Shown: positions 24,132 to 33,045 of the stretch, piece by piece | How positions within the stretch are numbered: the stretch's first letter is position 1 | Layout of the letters: each line of letters starts with the position of its first letter | Assembly (NCBI RefSeq): GCF_000184345.1 | Contig: NC_017583.1 | Coordinates: 1,116,001-1,180,000 of the forward strand | Source of the DNA: Spirochaeta thermophila DSM 6578 | GTDB lineage: Bacteria; Spirochaetota; Spirochaetia; Winmispirales; Winmispiraceae | DNA: 64,000 nt | Direction: 5' to 3' | Position numbers and translations under genes: made by a program | Notes under the pieces: model-generated | Seen by the model: only the letters and a program-made list of their open reading frames with translations | Database searches by the model: none | Told to the model about the DNA's origin: nothing

Positions 24132-25168
24132 GACTCTGGAAGATCGTACTGGGTGTGGTGGTGATGGGACTCTTTCCCGCGTTCGGACAGATCATAGATG
24201 CGCCCGTCGCACGGGTGAAACTCACCAAACTCGAGGTGATCACGCAGCGTCAATTCAAGGCCGACGTGGAACTCCTCGAGAAACAGCTGGGACGACAGCT
24301 TTCCCTGGAGGAGCGGAAACAGCTCCTGGATGCCCGGATCGGTGAGATCCTCATCTATCAGGCCGCGGAAAAGGAATATCTCTCGGTGACCCAGGAGGAA
24401 CTCTCCCAGGCGATCGCGCAGTACAAGCAAAGTGTGGCTCCCAATGTCTCGGATCAAGAATTCCGAAGACTGATCGAGTCCCAGGGAGGGATGACATGGG
24501 AGCAATTCCAGGAGCAGATGAAGAAGCGGCTCATCGCCGAGAAGTACCTCTACCAGAAGAAGGGGCAGGAGATTCAGAACGTACCCGCTCCTTCCGAGGA
24601 AGAGATACGAAGGGTGTATAACGAGAACATAAGCAATTTCACGGCCCCGGAGATGGTGCGGTATTCACATATCTTCATCGACACCCGTGGTCTCTCCGAT
24701 GAGGAGAAGAAGAAGGCGTACAACCGCGTCCTTCAGGTGAAGAAAGAGGTGGATGGAAGCCTCGAGAAGTTTCGGGAAGCGGTGGAGAAATACAGCGACG
24801 ATCAGGCCTCCCGCTATCAGGGAGGTGATGTGGGATACCTCCTGCGAACGGATAAGCAGCGTGAATCCTTTCTCGGAAAAGAGTTCTTTTCCAAAATCTT
24901 TTCCCTCCCCCTCAACAAGGTGAGCGATGTACTCGCCTCCAATGTGGGATACCACATTGTGGTGGTCACCGAGCACCACGAACCGAGGCTTCTCGGTCTC
25001 GACGACAGACTCCTCCCGAACAGCAAGCAGACCGTCAGGGATCAGATCACCGCGCTCCTCGTCGGTCAGAAGCGGCAGGAGGCATACCAGAAAGCGCTTC
25101 AGAAGCTCATAGAAGAGCTCAGGTCACAGGCCGATGTCTCGATCTATGAGAAGAACCTTTCCTGGTAG
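24128..25168 (+). CDS. Periplasmic SurA/PpiC-like peptidyl-prolyl isomerase
   Basis: 346 residues. A signal peptide (MRLWKIVLGVVVMGLFPAFG) is followed by a SurA-like N-terminal chaperone region (about 20-170: LLDARIGEILIYQAAEKEY, WEQFQEQMKKRLIAEKYLY) and a parvulin domain (about 178-290: MVRYSHIFIDTRGL, GGDVGYLLRTD, GYHIVVVTEH). The C-terminal helix packs back on the chaperone domain in SurA. It should help outer-membrane proteins fold. It lies between a J-domain gene and nusB. Confidence 0.85.
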   Translation: MRLWKIVLGVVVMGLFPAFGQIIDAPVARVKLTKLEVITQRQFKADVELLEKQLGRQLSLEERKQLLDARIGEILIYQAAEKEYLSVTQEELSQAIAQYKQSVAPNVSDQEFRRLIESQGGMTWEQFQEQMKKRLIAEKYLYQKKGQEIQNVPAPSEEEIRRVYNENISNFTAPEMVRYSHIFIDTRGLSDEEKKKAYNRVLQVKKEVDGSLEKFREAVEKYSDDQASRYQGGDVGYLLRTDKQRESFLGKEFFSKIFSLPLNKVSDVLASNVGYHIVVVTEHHEPRLLGLDDRLLPNSKQTVRDQITALLVGQKRQEAYQKALQKLIEELRSQADVSIYEKNLSW

Positions 25169-25173
25169 GTGGT

Positions 25174-25584
25174 ATGGGCCTCAGGAGAAAGGCGAGGATA
25201 CTCGCATTCCAGGCGCTCTTTGCGAGTGATGGTGGGGGAGGGGACGGACTGGAGGTCTTCTCCTTCCCATGGGCGGATGGGGAGATTCCGGAGGAGGTGA
25301 GGACCTTTGCCCAGCTCCTGCTGAGGGGAACGCTCGAACACCTTCCGGAGGTGGACGATCTCATCAAGAAGCACCTCGAGCACTGGGATTTCGGGAGGAT
25401 CGCGCGGACCGATCGCGCCATCCTCAGGATGAGTGTCTACGCCCTCCTCTACCAGAAGGAGATACCCGCCCGAGTGATCATCGACGAGGCCGTGGAGATC
25501 GCGAAGCAGTTCGGTACGCAGGATTCCTATCGCTTTGTCAACGGTGTCCTCGATGCGATCCGGAAGACACTGGGGAGGACATGA
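25174..25584 (+). CDS. nusB: Transcription antitermination factor NusB
   Basis: 136 residues, normal length. RRKARILAFQALFASD at the start and the C-terminal RTDRAILRMSVYALLY, PARVIIDEAVEIAKQFG and FVNGVLDAIRK match NusB closely. It binds boxA RNA with NusE (S10) and prevents premature termination in rRNA operons. The Gly-rich GGGGDG insert after residue 18 is unusual. It couples by ATGA to the TPR gene downstream. Confidence 0.95.
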   Translation: MGLRRKARILAFQALFASDGGGGDGLEVFSFPWADGEIPEEVRTFAQLLLRGTLEHLPEVDDLIKKHLEHWDFGRIARTDRAILRMSVYALLYQKEIPARVIIDEAVEIAKQFGTQDSYRFVNGVLDAIRKTLGRT

Positions 25585-27188
25585 AGAGGATACGTTGGGT
25601 CGGAGCCCTGGCACTCCTCCTCGTGGTGCTCTCGGGACTCTCCCTCGCGGTCTTCTTCGTGTGGAGAGACGTGACCTCATGGCAGGACGAGCGGTCGTTC
25701 CAGGACCTGCTCGATCGTGTGGATGAGATGCTCTCCTCGGGGAAAACCGTGGCCGCCGCGACGATCCTCGCGAACATGGACAGGGATCTCCCCCGGACGT
25801 CGGCCGGATGGCTCCGCGTGCTCAAGCGGGCCTACCTCGTGGAGGAGATGGGTGGAGACTACTCGGTACTCCTGGAGCTGGGCCGGGAAGCGGGTAGCAA
25901 ATATCCAGGGCAGGCCCGGATATGGCTCCTCCTCATCCACGCCCTGCTCTCGGCGGGGCGGCCGGAGGAGGCCATGGAAGTGGCCTGGCGCCACCTGCCG
26001 CCCTCCGACTACCGGTATGTCTTTCAGTCTCTCTGGCACGCTCTCCTGGAACAGCATGCCGAGGAGTTCTCGATCCGTCGGATCCAGCGGATGGGGAGCC
26101 TCTTCCCTTTCCTCCTGGATCCGGATGTGTATCTCTCCCTCGGGGAAGAGCTCGATGACGAGTCCTTCACGATGCGGGGAGTGCTGCTCCTCCTTCAGAG
26201 GGACCGGGCCTACCATGAGGCGGCTCGTATCCTGGCCGATCTCTCGGGAGAGACGGCGCGGGATCTGCTGGTCTATATCCTCTATGACGCCGGAGTCTAC
26301 GAGGAGGTGGTGGAGAGGTCCGAGGACTTTCTCCGTGTCCCCACTCCTGAACGACTCCATCTGGTCGCGGAAAGCCTTTGGCACACAGGTCGGATCACCC
26401 AGGCCTCGGCGCTCTATCGCCATCTGATCGCGGCTTTCCCACGTCACGAGCCCCGTGCGTATCACAATCTCCTGGTTTCCCTTCTCGAGGAACGGCGACT
26501 GGAGGAGGCTGAGGAGGTCCTCGAGGCCGGTCTGCGCGCCTTTCCCGGTGATGGTCTCCTCCTGAGGGACAGGGTGAGAGTGCTCCTCTTTCGGGGGGAG
26601 GAGGATGAAGCGCGCATCCTGGCTGCATCACTGGACGATCCGTTCGCCCGTATTGTCTCCCTTCTCCTTGAAGGAAGAACCCATGAGCCGTTCCTCCTGA
26701 GGGGGGAGGTGTGGGAGATGATCGAAGGTCATAGGGGGGAAGAGGCGGCCTGGGAATATGGAGCGTGGTTCTTTTCTTCGCACGGATTGTGGGATGATCT
26801 GGAGGAACTACTGGAGAGCGGTTTCGGCCTCTGGCAGGGGAGAACCTGGTACCGATTCTACAGGGGCCTGGTGCTTCTGAAACGGGGCAATAGGGAGGGA
26901 GCGAAGAGGCTCCTGTCCGAGGTCGAGGGGGACTACAGGGCTGCAGCTCTCTACGATCTCGCCCTCATCCTTGGGGAGGAAGGGCGATATCGGGAAGGGG
27001 CCGAACTCCTGACCCGTGCACCGCTGGAGACGTTTGCCAAGGAAGAACAGCTGGACCTTCTCACACTCAGGGCGTGGCTCCTTGCCGCCTCGGGCTCCAC
27101 GGGTGAAGCGAGGGCCCTCCTCCGGCAGGTGCTCTCGGTGAATCCGGGGACCGTGGATGCAGCGGTGCTCCTGCGAAAGCTTGAGTGA
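25581..27188 (+). CDS. Membrane-anchored TPR-repeat protein
   Basis: 535 residues from the ATG that overlaps the nusB stop. A single N-terminal hydrophobic segment (about 7-28) anchors a long helical repeat region. Repeats of about 34 residues are visible (AEEVLEAGLRAFPGDGL; AKRLLSEVEGDYRAAALYDL; ARALLRQVLSVNPGTVDAAV). There is no enzymatic motif. It probably faces the periplasm and serves as a protein-protein scaffold. The family is not one I can name. Confidence 0.7.
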   Translation: MKRIRWVGALALLLVVLSGLSLAVFFVWRDVTSWQDERSFQDLLDRVDEMLSSGKTVAAATILANMDRDLPRTSAGWLRVLKRAYLVEEMGGDYSVLLELGREAGSKYPGQARIWLLLIHALLSAGRPEEAMEVAWRHLPPSDYRYVFQSLWHALLEQHAEEFSIRRIQRMGSLFPFLLDPDVYLSLGEELDDESFTMRGVLLLLQRDRAYHEAARILADLSGETARDLLVYILYDAGVYEEVVERSEDFLRVPTPERLHLVAESLWHTGRITQASALYRHLIAAFPRHEPRAYHNLLVSLLEERRLEEAEEVLEAGLRAFPGDGLLLRDRVRVLLFRGEEDEARILAASLDDPFARIVSLLLEGRTHEPFLLRGEVWEMIEGHRGEEAAWEYGAWFFSSHGLWDDLEELLESGFGLWQGRTWYRFYRGLVLLKRGNREGAKRLLSEVEGDYRAAALYDLALILGEEGRYREGAELLTRAPLETFAKEEQLDLLTLRAWLLAASGSTGEARALLRQVLSVNPGTVDAAVLLRKLE

Positions 27189-27228
27189 GGGGCCTAAAGC
27201 TGCTATAACGGGAGCGAAGGAGTATAGC

Positions 27229-28023
27229 ATGATTCCTCTCAAGAGCGAAAGGGAACTGGAAGGGATACGCGAATCGGCGCGCATCCTTTCTCAGGTGCTC
27301 AAGATCTTGCGGGCTTCGATAGGGCCGGGTATACCCACCCGGGAGCTCGACCGGATCGCCAGGAAGGAGATCGCCGCCTTCGGGGCGCGACCGGCCTTTC
27401 TCGGCTACATGGATTTCCCCGCTGCGGTCTGTATCTCGGTGAACGAGGTGGTGATCCACGGGATACCCGACGGGAGACGCCTGAAGGAAGGCGATATTGT
27501 GAGCATCGATTGCGGGGTCGACTATGAGGGTTTTTTCAGCGACGCCGCCTTCACGGTACCGGTGGGACGGGTGGCGGAAGAGGTGCGGAAGCTCCTCGAA
27601 GTCACCGAGGAAAGCCTGTATCTCGGGATAGCCCAGGCCAGGTCGGGAAATCGCATCCATGATGTTTCACGCGCCGTCTACCGGCACGCTCGGGCCCACG
27701 GGCTGGGGGTGGTGAGGGAGTTCTGTGGTCACGGGGTGGGACTCTCGCCCCACGAGGAACCGCAGATACCCAACTATGTGGGGAAAGGGCGAAGCCCCCG
27801 TATCATGCCGGGGATGGTCCTCGCGATAGAGCCGATGTTCACCCTGGGGGCTGACTACGTACGGATCCTCGAGGACGGGTGGAGCGTGGTGCCGGTGGAC
27901 GGGAGCCTCTCGGCCCACTTCGAGCACACGATCGCCGTTCTTCCGGAAGGACCCGAGATACTCACCGATTGGGGCGAGGAACGCGTTCCTCTACTATCGA
28001 AGCAACAGGAGGGAGAAGTATGA
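27229..28023 (+). CDS. map: Methionine aminopeptidase type I
   Basis: 264 residues from ATG 27229 with GAAGGAG upstream. Metal ligands are visible in SIDCGVDYEGFFSDAAFTV (both Asp), EFCGHGVGLSPHEEP (His), AIEPMF (Glu) and FEHTIAVL (Glu); VVIHGIPD carries the substrate-binding His. It removes the initiator methionine from new proteins. The short N-terminus makes it the bacterial class without a zinc finger. It overlaps htrA as ATGA. Confidence 0.95.
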   Translation: MIPLKSERELEGIRESARILSQVLKILRASIGPGIPTRELDRIARKEIAAFGARPAFLGYMDFPAAVCISVNEVVIHGIPDGRRLKEGDIVSIDCGVDYEGFFSDAAFTVPVGRVAEEVRKLLEVTEESLYLGIAQARSGNRIHDVSRAVYRHARAHGLGVVREFCGHGVGLSPHEEPQIPNYVGKGRSPRIMPGMVLAIEPMFTLGADYVRILEDGWSVVPVDGSLSAHFEHTIAVLPEGPEILTDWGEERVPLLSKQQEGEV

Positions 28024-29486
28024 GGGGTTATTCTCGTACGATGAAAGGTCTTTTCGTGTTTTTGATGGGTTTCCTGGGGGGGATGATCTTCCTTCTCGGT
28101 TTCTCGTGCTCCACAGGGGCCTCTGCAACCCCTCCACCACACACAGAGGCCGCCATCGATCTGGAGACTCTCCAGAACTCGTTCCGGGAGGTGGCCGAGC
28201 AGGCGCTTCCGATCGTCACGGAGATCAGCGTGGTGGAGACGAAGCAGCAGCCCTCTCCCGAGGAAGGGACTCCCTGGTTTTTCTTTTTCTTCGGCGAACC
28301 CGAGGAGGGGGAGCCACAGCCGTATGAGAGCGAGGCCCTGGGATCGGGGGTGATCGTGGATCGAAAGGGGAAGACCTACTATGTGCTGACCAACAACCAC
28401 GTGATAGGCAAGGCCGAGAAGATCACGATACATCTCTACGATGACAGGACCTTCCCCGGCACCATCGTGGGTCGTGACGAGCGTAAGGATCTCGCCCTCC
28501 TCTCCTTCGAGGCCGATAGCACCGACATACCCGTAGCGGTCCTCGGCGATTCCTCCACCCTCCATGTGGGGGATTGGGTGCTCGCCATCGGAAATCCCTT
28601 CGGATTCGACTTCTCGGTGACGGCGGGGATCGTGAGCGCCCTGGGGAGAAGGGGAGGCCCCGACGGGAACATCAGCGACTTTATACAGACCGATGCCGCC
28701 ATCAACAAGGGGAATTCCGGAGGAGCTCTCGTGAACCTCAAAGGGGAAGTGGTGGGGATCAATACCTGGATCACCTCGCCCACCGGTGGGAGCATCGGTT
28801 TGGGGTTCGCGATCCCCATCAACAATGTGAAAAAGGTGATCCGTGACTTCATCGAGAAGGGCAAGGTGGAGTACGGGTGGCTCGGGGTGAGCGTGGGGGA
28901 TCCCGCGGACGCGGTGAAAGACGAGATGGGGCTCGAGGGGCACAGGGGTGCGTTCGTGTACCAGGTGTTCAGGGGAAGTCCTGCCTATGAGGGAGGCATC
29001 CTGCCCGGTGATTACATCGTCAAGGTGGGAGAGGCGGCTATAAGGGATGCGGACGAACTCGTCCTCAGGGTGGGAGACCTGCGGCCAGGCGAGAAGACGG
29101 ACTTCACGTTGCTACGGATGGGGGAGAAGATGGTGGTGGAAGTGAGGATCGGCCAGCGACCTGCCGAGGAGGCGATCCGAACCCTCAACAAGCACCTCTG
29201 GCCGGGGTTCAGTGTGTACCCACTCACCGACGAGGTGCGCCGTCATCTTCCCGAGGACACGGAGGGCCTCAGAGGTCTCATCGTCTCCTCGGTGGAGCAG
29301 GGAAGCGTGGCTGCGACGGCAGGGCTCAAGGCGGAGGATATCGTCACTGCGGTGGGAGGAAACCCTGTACAGAGCCTGAAGGACTTCTACGTGCAGCTCG
29401 GCCGGTTGAAGGAGACAGGGACGCTCGGCCTGACTGTGGTCAGGGAGGGACAGGAGATCGGATTTGAGCTCACCTGGGGGGATTGA
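28020..29486 (+). CDS. degP: HtrA/DegP-family serine protease with two PDZ domains
   Basis: 488 residues. The N-terminus is a membrane-targeting segment ending LLGFSC, with Leu at -4 of a cysteine; under the relaxed spirochaete lipobox this could be a lipoprotein. The trypsin-like domain (about 50-270) has the full triad: TNNHVIG (His), DLALLSF (Asp) and NKGNSGGALV (Ser). Two PDZ domains follow (about 280-375 and 395-485; YGWLGVSVGD, GAFVYQVFRGSPA, LKAEDIVTAVGG). It degrades or refolds damaged envelope proteins. The EEGTPWFFFFFGEPEEG loop is the family's LA-loop region. A strong hairpin follows. Confidence 0.94.
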   Translation: MRGYSRTMKGLFVFLMGFLGGMIFLLGFSCSTGASATPPPHTEAAIDLETLQNSFREVAEQALPIVTEISVVETKQQPSPEEGTPWFFFFFGEPEEGEPQPYESEALGSGVIVDRKGKTYYVLTNNHVIGKAEKITIHLYDDRTFPGTIVGRDERKDLALLSFEADSTDIPVAVLGDSSTLHVGDWVLAIGNPFGFDFSVTAGIVSALGRRGGPDGNISDFIQTDAAINKGNSGGALVNLKGEVVGINTWITSPTGGSIGLGFAIPINNVKKVIRDFIEKGKVEYGWLGVSVGDPADAVKDEMGLEGHRGAFVYQVFRGSPAYEGGILPGDYIVKVGEAAIRDADELVLRVGDLRPGEKTDFTLLRMGEKMVVEVRIGQRPAEEAIRTLNKHLWPGFSVYPLTDEVRRHLPEDTEGLRGLIVSSVEQGSVAATAGLKAEDIVTAVGGNPVQSLKDFYVQLGRLKETGTLGLTVVREGQEIGFELTWGD

Positions 29487-29514
29487 GGCCGGGACCTGCT
29501 GATCGGACGGACGC

Positions 29515-29545
29515 ATGAGGGGCTTCCCGACGGGAAGCCCCTCAT
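29515..29545. terminator. Bidirectional terminator between htrA and the convergent lipoprotein gene
   Basis: A 14-bp perfect stem (ATGAGGGGCTTCCC / GGGAAGCCCCTCAT) with loop GAC, between two convergent genes. T-rich sequence follows only weakly on each side. Confidence 0.8.
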
Positions 29546-29573
29546 CTTGTGGCACACTACTTTGAGTGCGGAG

Positions 29574-30608
29574 CTACTCCCTGTTCCACTCCCCTTCGGT
29601 TCTCTGCCACAACCCTCCCCCCAAGGTTCCTGCGAAGAGTGTCTGAGTACTGGAATCGTAATAGAGGGTGGAGATGTGAAGGCCGGGGAGTTCGGTGGAG
29701 AGATAGTTTCCGTCCGAAGGTGAATCGAGGGAATCGATGTCGTTCCCTGTGAGGATACCGCTGTAGGTCCCTACTATGAGAGAGGTCCCCTCCTTTGTGA
29801 AAGAGGTGAAGCCCTCTCCATCATAGCCGGTGGAAGACTCCCAGGTGGACGTATCGTATGTGAGGAGGTATCCGTTCACCACGTCTCCGTCCTCATCCAG
29901 ATCGATGCCGGTGAGGTAGAGGGTCGTCCCGTCGGTGTAGATGGAGGTGAAGGCATCGATCGGATCGAAGGCGGAGTCGGAGATCTGAGAGAGGCCGGTT
30001 GGAGAGGAGCCTCCGTACACCCCGTCCTCGGCGAGCACATAGTAGGTGGAGCTGAAGAACGCGACGCCCTGTACCGGGGCGGAGGGGGAAAGCCCGGTAT
30101 CGCTGAAGGAGGTGCCGTCGGTGGAGTAGTAGAGCCGATAGGAGCCCCCATCGTGGATACAGGCGAAGAGGGCCGAGCCCGCCGCGAAGAGCCGTGTGAT
30201 GGTGCCCGAGGGAAGGTCCGAGGAGCCCACCTCCTCCCAGGAGGCTGCATCGTACGAGGAGGCGCTCGCATCCACCCGGTAGAGCCCCTTCTCCGTGAGT
30301 TCTGCGTCGGTGAACCCTGCGTAGAGATATCCTCCGAAGACCGCGAGTGAGGTGTTCATCGGCCGCCCCTCGGGGGAGGGGATGGTCTCCCACTCGGAGG
30401 AGTCCGCATCACGGTAGAAGATCTTGAGTTCGCTCACGAAATACCGGTCTGAGCTCGCGGCGAATCGTTCTACCCGAAGATCATTGGGAAGGTTGGAGAG
30501 GTCCAGTATCTTCTCCTCGATGGAGAGGCTGTAGAAGATGCCGACAGTCCCCCTCGTACAAGAGACGAGGAGGAAAAACAGGGGTATGAAGAGGGCGATA
30601 CGCTTCAT
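29574..30608 (-). CDS. Predicted surface lipoprotein with beta-propeller-like repeats
   Basis: 344 residues. The lipobox FFLLVSC ends the signal peptide (MKRIALFIPLFFLLVSC), so the mature protein starts with a lipidated cysteine. The rest is rich in Ser, Thr, Asp and Tyr, with recurring strands such as SSEWETIPSPEG, AASWEEVG, YYSTDGTSFSD and YDTSTWESSTGY that look like propeller blades. It ends with GTLGGGLWQRTEGEWN. I know no function. It is downstream of, and almost touching, an outer-membrane barrel gene on the same strand, and the two probably form one transcript. Confidence 0.65.
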   Translation of the reverse strand: MKRIALFIPLFFLLVSCTRGTVGIFYSLSIEEKILDLSNLPNDLRVERFAASSDRYFVSELKIFYRDADSSEWETIPSPEGRPMNTSLAVFGGYLYAGFTDAELTEKGLYRVDASASSYDAASWEEVGSSDLPSGTITRLFAAGSALFACIHDGGSYRLYYSTDGTSFSDTGLSPSAPVQGVAFFSSTYYVLAEDGVYGGSSPTGLSQISDSAFDPIDAFTSIYTDGTTLYLTGIDLDEDGDVVNGYLLTYDTSTWESSTGYDGEGFTSFTKEGTSLIVGTYSGILTGNDIDSLDSPSDGNYLSTELPGLHISTLYYDSSTQTLFAGTLGGGLWQRTEGEWNRE

Positions 30609-30616
30609 GGTGCCTC

Positions 30617-31252
30617 CTATCGTATCCTGTATTCCGCTACGAGACTGATCTCGAGAAAGTTCCCGAAGGCCGAGTGGGATGGTGGAGGGGTATCCGGATT
30701 ACTGGTGTAGAGCTGCATGATCCACCAGTAGTGGAGATTCATCCCGAAGGACCAGGCCGGGTCGTAGTCCCAGAGGATCGTGGCCCCGATCTTGAGCATG
30801 GGATCTATGTGGAAGAGCTCTTCGAGCTGGGTGAAGCACGGTCCCACGCTCGCATGGAGCGGCACCTCGAAGGGAAAGGCGTAGACGATGTAGTCGAACG
30901 TGAAGAGAAAGGGGACCATGTAGAGGGCCCTCGAGTTCGGGCTGAAGGCGAACATCCCGCCGAAGTCGAACCCCAGCCTGGTGGCATCGGAGAGATATCC
31001 CGACCACTTGAGTGATGCGGTGCCCCCCAGACTCAGGTTGGTGGGGGCGGTCCTGAAGTCTTCGGTGAACTGGAAGAAGAGGGGGAGGAGCACACCCGCG
31101 GAGAGGGAGAGACTCTGATCGCCCAGTCCATAGGTGGGACGGGGTCGTGCTCCAGGTTCCTTCGTGGGGAGTTCCTGGGCCCCCGTCCACTGGAGGATGA
31201 AGAGGGAGAAGAGCAGACCTGCCCACACACGCCTTCTGATTCTGGATTTCAT
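30617..31252 (-). CDS. Predicted outer-membrane beta-barrel, TP0733-like
   Basis: 211 residues. A signal peptide (RVWAGLLFSLFILQWTGAQ) precedes amphipathic strands (QSLSLSAGVLLPLFFQF, LGGTASLKWSGYLS, LGFDFGGMFAFSP, MVPFLFTFDYIVYAF, LKIGATILWDYDPAW) and a terminal ISLVAEYRIR. The pattern resembles the eight-stranded TP0733/OmpW-like family of treponemes. AAGGAG precedes its ATG. It is the first gene of a two-gene minus-strand unit with the lipoprotein gene, suggesting a surface complex. Confidence 0.65.
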   Translation of the reverse strand: MKSRIRRRVWAGLLFSLFILQWTGAQELPTKEPGARPRPTYGLGDQSLSLSAGVLLPLFFQFTEDFRTAPTNLSLGGTASLKWSGYLSDATRLGFDFGGMFAFSPNSRALYMVPFLFTFDYIVYAFPFEVPLHASVGPCFTQLEELFHIDPMLKIGATILWDYDPAWSFGMNLHYWWIMQLYTSNPDTPPPSHSAFGNFLEISLVAEYRIR

Positions 31253-31287
31253 GCAACGCTCCTTTCGAAGTCCATCGGCCTGTTCCT

Positions 31288-31316
31288 TGCGTTCCGGTCG
31301 TTTTTGTGCTACAAAG
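31288..31316 (+). promoter_or_regulatory. Candidate sigma-70 promoter of the folD operon
   Basis: TTGCGT at 31288-31293 and TACAAA at 31311-31316 with a 17-bp spacer; four of six matches in each element. Confidence 0.45.
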
Positions 31317-31358
31317 CCTGGTACACATCATACCGTGAAAAGCTCCGAGGAGTAAAGC

Positions 31359-32252
31359 ATGCCTGCTCAGATCCTTTCCGGAAAAGAGGTGGCCGATCGG
31401 ATCCTCGCCGATGTGGCGAAGGAGGTCGATTCGCTCGCACGCTCGGGATGCAGGCCGTTTCTCGCCGTAGTGAGGGTGGGGGATGATCCTGCCAGTGTGG
31501 CCTATGTGAGGGGAAAGCGCAAGGATGCAGCGCGTGTGGGGATCCTCTCGGAGGAACACACCTTCCCGGAGGAGACCGGGCAGGAGGATGTGTGCGCCCT
31601 CATCGACCGGCTCAACCGGGAGGAAGGAGTGCACGGGATACTCGTCCAGCTTCCGTTGCCTCCCCACATCGATGAGGAGGCCATCATCGAGCGGATCGCC
31701 CCGGAGAAGGACGTGGACGGTTTCCATCCGGTGAATGTGGGGAGGATGGTCCTCGGCCAGGAGACGTTCCTGCCGTGTACGCCGCACGGTATCCTCATGA
31801 TGCTGCGCCACGCGGGGGTGGAGGTGAGGGGTCGCCACGTGGTCGTGGTGGGAAGGAGCAACATCGTGGGCAAGCCCCTGGCGAACCTCCTCTTGCAGAA
31901 GCGGGAGGGGGGGAACGCCACGGTCACGGTGTGCCACACGGCCACGCCCGACATCGGCTCCTTCACACGTCAGGCCGATATCGTGGTGGTGGCGGCAGGC
32001 CGTCCCGGTGTGCTCACGGCCGATATGGTGAGGGAAGGGGCGGTGGTGATCGACGTGGGGATCAACAGGGTGGAGGATCCGTCCTCCCCCAGGGGATATC
32101 GGCTCATAGGCGATGTGGCCTTCGAGGAGGTCGCCCGGAAGGCCTCCCTGATCACGCCCGTGCCGGGAGGGGTGGGCCTCGTCACCCGGGCCATGCTCCT
32201 CTGGAACACGGTGCGGGCCGCCCGTCTCGCACAGGAGCGTCGTGGTGGTTGA
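31359..32252 (+). CDS. folD: Methylenetetrahydrofolate dehydrogenase/cyclohydrolase FolD
   Basis: 297 residues. The substrate site has SVAYVRGKRKDAARVGI (conserved Tyr and Lys), followed by GILVQLPLPPH and the Rossmann motif VVVVGRSNIVGKPLANLL. It converts 5,10-methylene-THF to 10-formyl-THF, the C1 donor used by the purH transformylase two genes downstream. The family motif PGGVGPMT reads PGGVGLVT here (32157-32189), a small deviation next to the active site. GAGGAG lies before the ATG, and the 3' end overlaps folE2 by 11 nt. Confidence 0.95.
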   Translation: MPAQILSGKEVADRILADVAKEVDSLARSGCRPFLAVVRVGDDPASVAYVRGKRKDAARVGILSEEHTFPEETGQEDVCALIDRLNREEGVHGILVQLPLPPHIDEEAIIERIAPEKDVDGFHPVNVGRMVLGQETFLPCTPHGILMMLRHAGVEVRGRHVVVVGRSNIVGKPLANLLLQKREGGNATVTVCHTATPDIGSFTRQADIVVVAAGRPGVLTADMVREGAVVIDVGINRVEDPSSPRGYRLIGDVAFEEVARKASLITPVPGGVGLVTRAMLLWNTVRAARLAQERRGG

Positions 32253-33045
32253 CACCCAGAGCGCCTTCGACGACAGGAACATCCCCATCGACAAGGTGGG
32301 TATCAAGGGCCTCACCTATCCGGTGACTGTGCTCGACAAGAGGCACAGGATCCAACACACCGTGGCCACGGTGAACATGTTCGCCAACCTTCCCCATCAC
32401 TTTCGCGGCACGCACATGAGCAGATTCGTGGAGGTCTTTCAGGCACACTACAAGAACATCCAGATGAAGGGGTTCCTCTCCATGCTCGAGGATGTCCGCA
32501 AGGCGCTCGATGCAGAGGCGGCCTTCGTGGATCTCTCGTTCCCCTACTTCATCGAGAAGGAAGCCCCGGTCTCCCGCCAGAAGAGTCTCCTGGAGTATCG
32601 GTGCAGCTACATAGGGGAGCTCAACGGGGAACACCGCAGTTTCTTCGTGGGGATAGAGGTGCCCATCAACACGGTCTGTCCGTGTTCCAAGGAGATAAGC
32701 CGGTTCGGCGCCCACAACCAGAGGGGGATGGTACGGCTCACGGTCCAGCTGGGGCCTTTCTTCTGGATAGAAGATATGATCGAAGAGATAGAGGCCTCGG
32801 CCTCCGCAGGGATCTACACCCTCCTCAAGCGTGAGGACGAGAAGTTCATCACCGAACACGGCTACGAGCATCCCCGCTTCGTGGAGGACGTGGCGAGAGA
32901 GGTGGTCCTCCGGGTGGAGCGATTCGCCGCCTTCCCCTGGTTCAGGGTGGAGGTGGAGAACATGGAGAGTATCCATAACCACAACGCCTATGCCTGCATA
33001 GAGCGTGGAAAGAGGGAGCGATCGGTATGGAACTCAATCGTGTGA
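32242..33045 (+). CDS. folE2: GTP cyclohydrolase IB (FolE2)
   Basis: 267 residues from GTG 32242. The COG1469 signature NTVCPCSKEISRFGAHNQRG contains the metal-binding catalytic cysteine, and the ends match the family (VDTQSAFDDRNIPIDKVGI; HNHNAYACIERG). FolE2 makes 7,8-dihydroneopterin triphosphate from GTP, the first step of folate synthesis, and can use metals other than zinc, which is useful under zinc limitation. The operon context (folD, purH) supports folate rather than queuosine as the main sink. Confidence 0.93.
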   Translation: MVVDTQSAFDDRNIPIDKVGIKGLTYPVTVLDKRHRIQHTVATVNMFANLPHHFRGTHMSRFVEVFQAHYKNIQMKGFLSMLEDVRKALDAEAAFVDLSFPYFIEKEAPVSRQKSLLEYRCSYIGELNGEHRSFFVGIEVPINTVCPCSKEISRFGAHNQRGMVRLTVQLGPFFWIEDMIEEIEASASAGIYTLLKREDEKFITEHGYEHPRFVEDVAREVVLRVERFAAFPWFRVEVENMESIHNHNAYACIERGKRERSVWNSIV

